The position numbers were made by a program, and so were the translations under genes. The notes under the pieces were generated by a model. The model ran no database searches. It was not told the DNA's origin and saw only the letters and a list, made by a program, of their open reading frames with translations. Below, piece after piece: positions 1-5,133 of a stretch of 5,133 nt of DNA (position 1 is the stretch's first letter; every line of letters starts with the position of its first letter). The stretch is taken from NCBI GenBank assembly GCA_903823545.1, contig CAIJTL010001363.1, positions 1-5,133 on the forward strand, given 5' to 3'. Source of the DNA: an uncultured Planctomycetaceae bacterium. GTDB lineage: Bacteria > Planctomycetota > Planctomycetia > Planctomycetales > Planctomycetaceae.

Positions 1-73
1 CCCGAAGCGCAAGCGAGGGCGAGAGGCAGGAACACTCGCGTTTTGCCGTGCTCGCCCTCGCTTGCGCTTCGGG
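1..73. repeat. Perfect 23-bp inverted repeat, intergenic hairpin element
   Basis: Positions 1-23 are the exact reverse complement of 51-73, with a 27-base spacer. Inside the spacer, ggca (25-28) can also pair with tgcc (44-47), lengthening the hairpin. The right arm is followed by tta, so on the minus strand the arm reads taacccgaagcg and continues to gcgag. A diverged single copy of the same unit occurs at 5071-5095. Arms of this kind recur between genes in planctomycete genomes as far as I recall; copy number here cannot be seen. The element lies downstream of the sigma gene and could end its transcript or stabilise the RNA 3' end, but no T-tract follows on the plus strand and the minus-strand continuation is outside the window. 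The left edge may also be cut by the window. Confidence 0.85.
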
Positions 74-185
74 TTAGTCTGGGCAACCACCTTTTTCAGT
101 GTGAAAAACTGGCTCGCCCTGCTCGCGATACACAATCAATGAGGGATTTCGATGGGGATGCGTTTGAGCAGCGTTCGCTGTCGGT

Positions 186-824
186 CTAAGAAACCTGCCA
201 AGAACGGGCGAGGCCATCAAGTTCCTGGCGGAGACGGTTCAGGACTCGTGACTTGGCCATGCGAATGGCGGAAGGGGACATCTGAAGTTCGTTGGAGATG
301 TCGGCTGGGGCCTTCCCTTCAATGGCAGTGCGGCGGAAGGCGAGCCACGTTTTGGGTTCAAAGTCAGAACGGATAAGTTCCAACGCTCGTTGAGTGACGC
401 TGGCTTCTTCGGATTCGGCGTCGGGATCGTCCACGAACGGATCCGGGGATTCATTGATCTGTCGAAACGCGGTCGTGCCTCCGGCTGCCACAGGGCGATC
501 CGACACTCGGCGAAAGTGGTCGGCAATACGACGTTGAGCGATCACTCGCAGCCAACCCCGGAAGGTGTCTTTGGGGCGGTCGTACCGAAACTGATCGAGC
601 TGTTTTGCGACCGAAAGGAAGATGTCCTGGACCACATCGTCGGTATCGTCGTTGGAAAGGGCCGCTTGGCGGCACCAGTGATCGACCAGCGGGGCATACA
701 AATGAACGATCCGCCGCCAAGCTTCGGCATCCTTGCGGCAGGCTCGCATCAAGAGGCTAGGAGAAGTGGCGAACGTCCCGGTGGCGGGTGTCGAATGATC
801 TGAGGAGGAAATGATCTGTGTCAC
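186..824 (-). CDS. ECF-family RNA polymerase sigma factor (planctomycete, kinase-linked type)
   Basis: This 212-residue protein is an alternative sigma factor with only regions 2 and 4, as in the ECF group, that would direct RNA polymerase to a dedicated promoter set. Region 2 spans about residues 22-106. It includes the core-binding helix N58-DDTDDVVQDIFLSV and the -10 recognition/melting segment around FRGWLRVIAQRRIADHFRR (88-106). An acidic linker (about 123-140, rich in D and E) leads to region 4 (about 143-203), whose helix-turn-helix is APADISNELQMSPSAIRMAK with a basic R-V-L-N-R-L-R tail. There is no C-terminal extension. The start is GTG at 824; no ATG, GTG or TTG lies in frame upstream before the stop at 900-902, and the only nearby ATG (codon 26) would cut into region 2. 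No clear Shine-Dalgarno is present. The gene is divergent from a kinase with an anti-sigma-like zinc motif, its probable partner. Planctomycete ECF groups defined by Ser/Thr-kinase neighbours are known; I cannot assign the exact group. Confidence 0.93.
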   Translation of the reverse strand: MTQIISSSDHSTPATGTFATSPSLLMRACRKDAEAWRRIVHLYAPLVDHWCRQAALSNDDTDDVVQDIFLSVAKQLDQFRYDRPKDTFRGWLRVIAQRRIADHFRRVSDRPVAAGGTTAFRQINESPDPFVDDPDAESEEASVTQRALELIRSDFEPKTWLAFRRTAIEGKAPADISNELQMSPSAIRMAKSRVLNRLRQELDGLARSWQVS

Positions 825-963
825 GAAAGCACACTTAGAGGTTGGCTGTTGCGGGCGGATTCTGGCACAGCTTTGGACTACTGAAAAGCTGAGTTCCGAT
901 TATTGTGTTGCGCGGAAACGATCTTGAGGATGTTATTGGGACACACTCGTTGGATTTATCAGG
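825..963. promoter_or_regulatory. Divergent intergenic region with possible paired promoters
   Basis: These 139 bases separate the start codons of the divergent sigma and kinase genes, so both promoters should lie here. Two ECF-like -35 elements point outward: GGAACT on the minus strand (top-strand 892-897) and GGAAAC on the plus strand (914-919), 16 bases apart. No convincing ECF -10 follows either one. A weak housekeeping-type alternative on the plus strand is ttgcgc (908-913), 17 bases, tgttat (931-936). A 6-bp inverted repeat, agcttt (869-874) and aaagct (885-890) with 10 bases between, lies in the probable sigma-gene promoter or leader. The region as a promoter-bearing spacer is secure; the individual boxes are weak pattern matches. 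Confidence 0.4.
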
Positions 964-3114
964 ATGGAAAAGTCAGACGGACAACTCGATCAACACGCAG
1001 TCGCTCCGGATCGGTCGGCGGTTGCGGATCTGCGAGGATGTCCGACTCTGTTGCAATTGGAGCAGTTTGTATTTGGCAAACTACCAGAGTGGGAACTTGC
1101 GCTGGTTGGGGAACACACCGATCAATGCCCGCAGTGTCAGTCGATGTTGACCACGTTAGAGGAGAAGCAGGATGTGTTGTTACGTCAACTCCGTTTCGAC
1201 CTTGAGCCACAAGTGAATTTCGATCAGGTGGCAGCAACTCTTAATGAGTTGCCTGCGGTTCCTCTTTCACAGAATGCCAACATCTCTGATGAGCCAGGCC
1301 GACTACGACGGTTAGTTAGGCGGCTTGAAAAACTGGCTGACGTCAAGCACAGCAACCCTTCTCGCGATTGGATGCAATGGCTGCGCTCCGAATTTGATTC
1401 GACGTCTGCTGCGGACTCGGCCATTCGCGTAGGTGATTTTCGGATTGAGTCGGTCGTTGGCGTCGGCGGTATGGGCATCGTGTTCGATGCGTTTGACGAA
1501 CGGCTGCAACGTCGCGTCGCTCTGAAGTTCATGCGTCCTGAGATCGCGACGACGACGCGCGTGCGCGAACGCTTCTCGATCGAAGCGCGAGCGATGGCCA
1601 TCGTCTCTGATCCGCATGTCGTGAAGATCTTTCAGGTCGGTCAGATCGGCACGCTGCCGTATCTCACGATGGAGTTCTTAGAGGGCGAGCCGCTCGGTCA
1701 TCGATTGCGTCAGGGCCCGGCGTGTTCGGTGACTGAGGTCGTGCAGATCGGTGCTCAAGTCGCGGCGGGATTAGCGGCGGCTCACCGTTGCGGGCTCATT
1801 CATCGCGATGTCAAACCCGACAACATCTTTCTGACGGCAGACTCGGTGAAGCTGCTCGACTTCGGACTGGCTCGCTCGGTCGCCGGGACAAGCTTCGAGA
1901 CAAATCTCGAAGAAGCAGATTGGGTACTCGGCACTCCGGCGTTTATGTCGCCCGAGCAAGCTCAGGCGCTGGCTGTCGACGAACGCACGGACCTCTTCAG
2001 TTTGGGCTGCGTGCTGTATCGCCTGCTGACGGGAAAACTGCCCTTTGACGGTGCGACTCATCAAGAACTGATGAGAGCGAGAATGACTCAGTCGCCGATG
2101 TCGTTGCATGTCGTCGCACCGCATTTGCCGTTGGCATTAACGGGACTCATCGACCAACTGTTGGCTCGCGATCCACAGCGCCGACCGGCCACTGCCAGCG
2201 AAGTGGCTCTGCGTTTGAGATCGCTTGCACCGCGACCGCGTCGAAGGTTGATCGGACGGCGGACGCTACTTGCGGCGGGTGTAATCGCGGCCACAGGAGC
2301 AGCGGTCGGAGGTTGGCGTTGGTGGGAAGCAGTCAATCGCATCGAGCCGCTCGATCCCGAATGGTTGGCTCGCGTCAAGCGGTTGAAGGTCGATGCGCAA
2401 GTCAAAGACGTTGTTGCTGAAATGAGTCGTCGCAATCCGAAGTGGGACGGCGAGCATGTCTGGGATCACCGGCAGCAAACAGTCTTCAAGTTCGACTTTG
2501 ATTCGCAGCATGTCCGAGACATCTCGCCGCTTCAGGCATTTGACGAACTGAAGGAACTCGTTTGTCGCGATCATGCGGAGCGTCGCACGTTGGTTGATGT
2601 TTCGCCGTTGCGCGGGCTGCAGCTAGCCGAGTTCAATGCGGGCAGCAGTGGCCTGCGCGACCTTTCGCCGCTGCAAGGCATGCCGCTCGGAGTACTGCGA
2701 TTGAGTTCGTCGCGAGTCGCAGATCTTACACCGCTTGCCGCTGTCCCGCTGAAGGTGTTGCAGTTGGCCAAAACGTTGGTGGAAGACCTCAGTCCCATTC
2801 GCGAGTGCCCGCTGCAACTGGCGAGCTTTTGGGAAACGCGAGTGAGTAGTCTCGAACCACTGCGCGGCATCATGACGCTCAATCGTGTCGAATGCGAGAA
2901 GACCCTTGTTCGCGATCTGAGCCCGCTGCGAGGTCTGCCGATCAAGCATCTCGCCTGCCAAGGGTCGCCGATCGAGGACTACTCGATCTTGGCCGAGCTA
3001 CCGTTAGAAGAATTACACCTCAGCTACCGCCGCGAACTGCACCGCGACTTGCTGCTGAGCATCAAGACGCTCAAGCGAGTGAACTACAAGCCGGTCGATG
3101 TAATTCTGCGATGA
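964..3114 (+). CDS. Transmembrane Ser/Thr protein kinase with N-terminal zinc anti-sigma motif and C-terminal leucine-rich repeats
   Basis: This 716-residue protein joins four parts. (1) Residues 26-58 carry C26-x24-H51-x3-C55-x2-C58, the ligand pattern of zinc-binding anti-sigma domains. (2) Residues about 159-421 are a complete Hanks-type kinase: glycine loop GVGGMGIV (166-173), ATP lysine K188, alpha-C E207, H280-R-D282 with K284 and N287, D299-F-G, S329-P-E331, D343 and R407. It should transfer phosphate from ATP to Ser/Thr. (3) A basic stretch (RPRRRLIGRR, 424-433) precedes one membrane helix (about 434-450), putting the kinase in the cytoplasm. (4) Outside, an L-x-P-x-W-L…M-x-R-R-N-P-x-x-D-G block (463-496) leads into about eight leucine-rich repeats whose 'D-L-S-P-L' Asp positions fall at 519, 545, 566, 587, 608, 629 (Ser), 651 and 672. 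The start is ATG 964: an in-frame stop at 925-927 and no other start codon between them decide it; only a weak GGA (952-954) serves as ribosome site. It is probably the regulator of the divergent sigma factor. Kinase call is near certain; zinc binding is inferred. Confidence 0.95.
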   Translation: MEKSDGQLDQHAVAPDRSAVADLRGCPTLLQLEQFVFGKLPEWELALVGEHTDQCPQCQSMLTTLEEKQDVLLRQLRFDLEPQVNFDQVAATLNELPAVPLSQNANISDEPGRLRRLVRRLEKLADVKHSNPSRDWMQWLRSEFDSTSAADSAIRVGDFRIESVVGVGGMGIVFDAFDERLQRRVALKFMRPEIATTTRVRERFSIEARAMAIVSDPHVVKIFQVGQIGTLPYLTMEFLEGEPLGHRLRQGPACSVTEVVQIGAQVAAGLAAAHRCGLIHRDVKPDNIFLTADSVKLLDFGLARSVAGTSFETNLEEADWVLGTPAFMSPEQAQALAVDERTDLFSLGCVLYRLLTGKLPFDGATHQELMRARMTQSPMSLHVVAPHLPLALTGLIDQLLARDPQRRPATASEVALRLRSLAPRPRRRLIGRRTLLAAGVIAATGAAVGGWRWWEAVNRIEPLDPEWLARVKRLKVDAQVKDVVAEMSRRNPKWDGEHVWDHRQQTVFKFDFDSQHVRDISPLQAFDELKELVCRDHAERRTLVDVSPLRGLQLAEFNAGSSGLRDLSPLQGMPLGVLRLSSSRVADLTPLAAVPLKVLQLAKTLVEDLSPIRECPLQLASFWETRVSSLEPLRGIMTLNRVECEKTLVRDLSPLRGLPIKHLACQGSPIEDYSILAELPLEELHLSYRRELHRDLLLSIKTLKRVNYKPVDVILR

Positions 3115-3129
3115 GCCACTTCAGTTTGA

Positions 3130-3156
3130 GTCGGTTGCGATTCCATCGCGACCGAC
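3130..3156. terminator. Hairpin between convergent genes, possible bidirectional terminator
   Basis: An 11-bp stem pairs gtcggttgcga (3130-3140) with tcgcgaccgac (3146-3156) across a 5-base loop, with one T·G mismatch that would be a wobble pair in RNA. It sits in the 50-bp gap between the stop of the kinase gene (3114) and the stop of the convergent pseudokinase gene (3165). Position and stability suit a shared transcription end. No T-run follows on either strand, so it is not a textbook intrinsic terminator; an RNA 3'-end stabiliser or a Rho-assisted end is equally possible. Confidence 0.5.
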
Positions 3157-3164
3157 GGGATTGC

Positions 3165-4862
3165 CTACAACGATCCAACGGCATCCAGCACATCCTTCGC
3201 AGGCTTGCCGTTGATTTCTAGCAGAGTCGGGATCGCTCGCAGAACTTCAGCGTGACGCGTGGCGTCGTAGGTGATCCGCAGCTTTTCCAAGGGCAGCGTC
3301 TTGAGCGGCGACCAGTCTTTCACATGCAACACTTCGCAGATCAATTCGGTGATTGGCAGACCGGAGATCGCGGAGATGTCTGTCGCGAGGATGTGACTCA
3401 TTTGCAGTCGCTTCAGGTTCTGCAGCGTCTTCAGCGGACCAAGATCGCGGATGGGGTTGGCCCAGATCTCAAGGTCTTCCAACGGCATGTTGGCGATCGG
3501 TGAAAGGTCTTCGACGCGGCAACCTCCGCAACGCAACAACTTCAGCGGCATTTTTGAGATCGGGCGCAGGTCCTTGACGCGAGTCCAACCGCAGCGCAGG
3601 TATTCGAGTTCAAAGTCAGCCAATGGTCGCAGGTCTTCGAGGATTCCCGATCGCGACTTGCTGCCGGGAATCGAAATCTTCTTCAGACCGGTTAAGGCTC
3701 GTAGCGGCATCAGGTCGACGACGTTGTCAGAGATGACGGTGACGTGCTGGATCTCGCCGTCCTGCTTCCAAAGCTCTTGCAACTGGCCGTCGAATCCCGG
3801 ATTGCGTCGCTGCATCTCAATGGAGATTGCCTGTAATCGCGATTCAACCGGCAACGTAGCGACGAAATTCAGCCACGCGGGGCTGAGCGACTCTAGCTCT
3901 GGCAGCGGTTCTGGAATTCGCTCGGGCTTCTTCGGCTGATTATTCGCAACGGACGACGGAGTGTTTGCCGATTGGTCCTGCTTCGATTCGGGCTTAAGAC
4001 CTGCGGTGACTGTCGTAGGAGTCGATGTCGAGGAACTCGCACCTGCTGCATCTGCGGGAGATGCCGATTGCTGAACGGGCCCGCGAGTCATGCTCACCGT
4101 GCCGACGACACCGGCCAACGCACCGATCACAAGTGCCGCGCTTACAGGCTTCCAAACAGTATGCGGACGTCGAGCTCGCTGCTCGAACCGCTGCAACTGA
4201 GTGACGACTTCAGCCAATTGCAGCTCCGCACTTTGTTCGGACTGTCGCAACTTGCTGACGTAGTTGGCTAAGGCCGCTGATTGAGGGCCTTGTTGTTCGA
4301 TCGCAGGCAGCAATTGAGTGAGCACATCCCCAAGCCAACGTAGCGTCATCAGTCGATCGCGCACGGCGTCTTCGGCTTGAGCCAACCGAAAGTCGCGCAG
4401 CTTGGGACGAGTTAGCATCGGCAGCGGTGCATCGATGGCGACGGGTTCGAGCCACAAATTGTCGAGCGTGAGTTCAACGGGAGTCAGTCCATTGGCCTGA
4501 GCGGCGATGAGCGCTTCTGCGATCTCCCGCACAACTCGGAGTGTGTCGGCAGTGGTCGGTGGGAAGTAGCGAAGAGCGTCCCGCAACGTCATGCCGTTGA
4601 TCGACTCCAGGACGAGATATGGCGTGGCTTCTTCGATGATCTCGAACACGGTCACCACATGCGGATGGTTCGTGCCAGCTAGTGCGCGAGCGGTCTGTAA
4701 GAACGATTGCCGGCTCGCATCATCAAGCGGCAAGTCGACCGGAGTCTGCAACACAACGCGCCGCTCTAGCGTCGAATCATGAGCCTCACAAAGTCGAGCC
4801 GTCTGATTGGAAGGCAGTTCGCGAGTGACGCGATAGCTGCCGAAGTTCATCGGTGGGTTCAT
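3165..4862 (-). CDS. Transmembrane pseudokinase with C-terminal leucine-rich repeats
   Basis: From ATG 4862 the product is 565 residues. Residues about 7-224 align with the neighbouring kinase, but the catalytic parts are gone: no glycine loop (YRVTRELPSNQTARL), the ATP lysine is Q39 (RRVVLQ for RRVALK), the alpha-C Glu is T57, HRD is P128-V-E130, the catalytic Lys is T132, DFG is D157-F-R159, and the segment from DFG to APE is missing. N135 survives. It should bind partners rather than phosphorylate. A membrane helix (about 239-258, PVSAALVIGALAGVVGTVSM) is followed by a Ser/Thr/Pro/Ala-rich linker to about 325. The L-x-P-x-W-L…RRNP-x-x-DG block (326-359) comes next, then about seven repeats with Asp at 383, 410, 431, 452, 473, 495 and 516. 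A TTG at 4955 would add 31 residues but lies inside a large inverted repeat and precedes the kinase fold without recognisable domain; ATG 4850 is also possible. No clear Shine-Dalgarno precedes any of them. Its convergent neighbour is the active kinase. The frame is intact, so this is not a pseudogene. Confidence 0.9.
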   Translation of the reverse strand: MNPPMNFGSYRVTRELPSNQTARLCEAHDSTLERRVVLQTPVDLPLDDASRQSFLQTARALAGTNHPHVVTVFEIIEEATPYLVLESINGMTLRDALRYFPPTTADTLRVVREIAEALIAAQANGLTPVELTLDNLWLEPVAIDAPLPMLTRPKLRDFRLAQAEDAVRDRLMTLRWLGDVLTQLLPAIEQQGPQSAALANYVSKLRQSEQSAELQLAEVVTQLQRFEQRARRPHTVWKPVSAALVIGALAGVVGTVSMTRGPVQQSASPADAAGASSSTSTPTTVTAGLKPESKQDQSANTPSSVANNQPKKPERIPEPLPELESLSPAWLNFVATLPVESRLQAISIEMQRRNPGFDGQLQELWKQDGEIQHVTVISDNVVDLMPLRALTGLKKISIPGSKSRSGILEDLRPLADFELEYLRCGWTRVKDLRPISKMPLKLLRCGGCRVEDLSPIANMPLEDLEIWANPIRDLGPLKTLQNLKRLQMSHILATDISAISGLPITELICEVLHVKDWSPLKTLPLEKLRITYDATRHAEVLRAIPTLLEINGKPAKDVLDAVGSL

Positions 4863-4890
4863 TATTTTCGAACTGGAAAGGGGAAATGTC

Positions 4891-4915
4891 GGAGACGGTT
4901 TTCTTTTGCCTCTCC
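4891..4915 (-). other. Small hairpin in the predicted leader of the pseudokinase gene
   Basis: On the top strand ggaga (4891-4895) pairs with tctcc (4911-4915), and gg (4897-4898) with cc (4909-4910), leaving one bulged base and a 10-base pyrimidine-rich loop. On the minus strand, the transcribed one, the loop is A-rich. It lies about 30 bases before the ATG at 4862. It is short enough to be chance and I assign no function. Confidence 0.2.
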
Positions 4916-4926
4916 CTATCAGCCGG

Positions 4927-4986
4927 AACGCGTTAACGTCCAGTCCAAGAGTCAATCGACTATCCGAGACTGGACTTAAACGCGTT
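4927..4986. promoter_or_regulatory. Large interrupted dyad upstream of the pseudokinase gene
   Basis: The left arm 4927-4945 and right arm 4968-4986 are inverted copies matching at 17 of 19 positions, with a 22-base spacer. Each arm joins a self-palindromic aacgcgtt (4927-4934 and 4979-4986) to an 8-base block, gtccagtc (4938-4945) and gactggac (4968-4975). The two aacgcgtt centres are 52 bp apart, about five helical turns. A further agtc/gact pair (4950-4953 and 4958-4961) sits in the spacer. It lies 64 bases before the chosen start codon on the minus strand, which suits either a two-site operator or a hairpin in the mRNA leader. No T-tract follows on either strand, so a simple terminator is unlikely. 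The symmetry is seen directly; function is inferred. Confidence 0.55.
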
Positions 4987-5070
4987 TCACGCGGATGGAA
5001 TGTGATGCAACTGCAACGATTTTGGATATCAAGGAACGAGAGCGCAATAACTTTCCGATCCTGGCATCAC
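4987..5070 (-). promoter_or_regulatory. Probable promoter region of the pseudokinase gene; boxes weak
   Basis: This stretch should carry the promoter for the minus-strand pseudokinase gene. The best match I can find on that strand is TTGCGC (top 5042-5047), a 17-base spacer, and CAAAAT (top 5019-5024), scoring only three and four of six against the housekeeping consensus. If real, the 4927-4986 dyad would lie in the transcribed leader. I see no coding sequence or RNA gene here. Confidence 0.2.
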
Positions 5071-5095
5071 TAACCCGAAGCGTGAGCGAGGGCGA
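5071..5095. repeat. Single diverged copy of the repeat arm seen at 1-76
   Basis: The segment begins taacccgaagcgtgagcgag and continues ggcga. Over 5074-5095 it matches the left arm at 1-22 at 20 of 22 positions, and the leading taa corresponds to the tta following the right arm at 71-76. The opposite arm is not found in the 38 remaining bases; only gcttca (5098-5103) and tgaagc (5128-5133) pair, which may be chance or a decayed partner. It is the same intergenic repeat family, and the two copies bracket the three-gene locus. Confidence 0.75.
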
Positions 5096-5133
5096 ACGCT
5101 TCAAGAGACTTCCGATACATCGCGTTGTGAAGC

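Noticed and set aside
92..108. tttttc/gaaaaa inverted repeat with a 5-base loop, considered as a terminator for the sigma gene
   Set aside because: The stem is only six A/T-rich pairs plus one G-C, too weak for an intrinsic terminator; the 1-73 hairpin is the stronger candidate.
113..126. ctcgccct-gctcgcg resembling part of the 1-73 repeat arm
   Set aside because: The match breaks after eight bases and needs a shift to continue, so it may be chance in G+C-rich sequence.
1..189. Plus-strand frame open from the left edge to a TAA at 187-189
   Set aside because: Much of it runs through the hairpin repeat, the translation is low-complexity and Arg-rich, and no start or domain is visible.
390..803. 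Plus-strand open frame of 137 codons opposite the sigma gene
   Set aside because: It is antisense to a clearly conserved sigma factor and shows no recognisable domain; it is a shadow of the real gene.
2512..3033. Periodic signal in the kinase gene considered as a DNA tandem repeat
   Set aside because: The 63-base period reflects 21-residue protein repeats; the DNA units are well diverged and need no separate explanation.
3451..3939. Plus-strand open frame of 162 codons opposite the pseudokinase gene
   Set aside because: It mirrors the repeat-encoding region of the real minus-strand gene, is rich in Ser/Arg as expected of a shadow frame, and has no domain of its own.
4863..4955. Extension of the pseudokinase to a TTG start at 4955 (31 extra residues)
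   Set aside because: The extra segment shows no domain, precedes the kinase fold, has no ribosome site, and the TTG falls in the spacer of the 4927-4986 dyad; ATG 4862 is simpler.
5070..5133. Minus-strand frame entering from the right edge and ending in a TAG at 5070-5072
   Set aside because: Only 21 codons are visible, and most of the end is the dispersed repeat, which itself supplies the stop; it could be the 3' end of a gene outside the window but cannot be supported.

Overview
The window looks like planctomycete chromosome, most plausibly from the Pirellulaceae or a relative. This rests on four things: an ECF sigma factor next to a serine/threonine kinase, kinases fused to leucine-rich repeats of the 'V-x-DLSPL-x-x-MPL' type, an N-terminal anti-sigma-like zinc motif on the kinase, and intergenic copies of a 'taacccgaagcg…gcgagggcga' repeat that I associate with planctomycete genomes. 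The species cannot be fixed from sequence alone.

Layout. Positions 1-73 form a perfect 23-bp inverted repeat (long hairpin). A minus-strand gene (186-824) encodes an ECF sigma factor. A 139-bp divergent intergenic region (825-963) separates it from a plus-strand gene (964-3114). That gene encodes a 716-residue protein: zinc-binding anti-sigma-like motif, complete Ser/Thr kinase, one membrane helix, then about eight 21-residue leucine-rich repeats. A compact hairpin (3130-3156) lies in the 50-bp gap before a convergent minus-strand gene (3165-4862). This second membrane protein has the same order of parts (kinase fold, membrane helix, conserved W…RRNP..DG block, 21-residue repeats). Its kinase domain has lost essentially every catalytic residue, so it is a predicted pseudokinase. 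Upstream of it lies a near-perfect 19-bp inverted repeat (4927-4986), followed by a single diverged copy of the repeat arm (5071-5095) near the window end.

How the genes may work together (inference). The sigma factor and the zinc-motif kinase fit a sigma/anti-sigma pair in which the anti-sigma module is built into a transmembrane kinase. The C-terminal repeats would face away from the cytoplasm and act as sensor or docking surface. The pseudokinase, apparently a diverged paralogue of the same architecture, could pair with the active kinase through the repeats or the kinase fold and tune it. ECF-kinase linkage is already known in Planctomycetes. The less described parts are the active-kinase/pseudokinase pair with matching repeat spacing and the large dyad in front of the pseudokinase gene. 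The remaining non-coding stretches are all under 300 bases and show no RNA gene, mobile element or CRISPR array.
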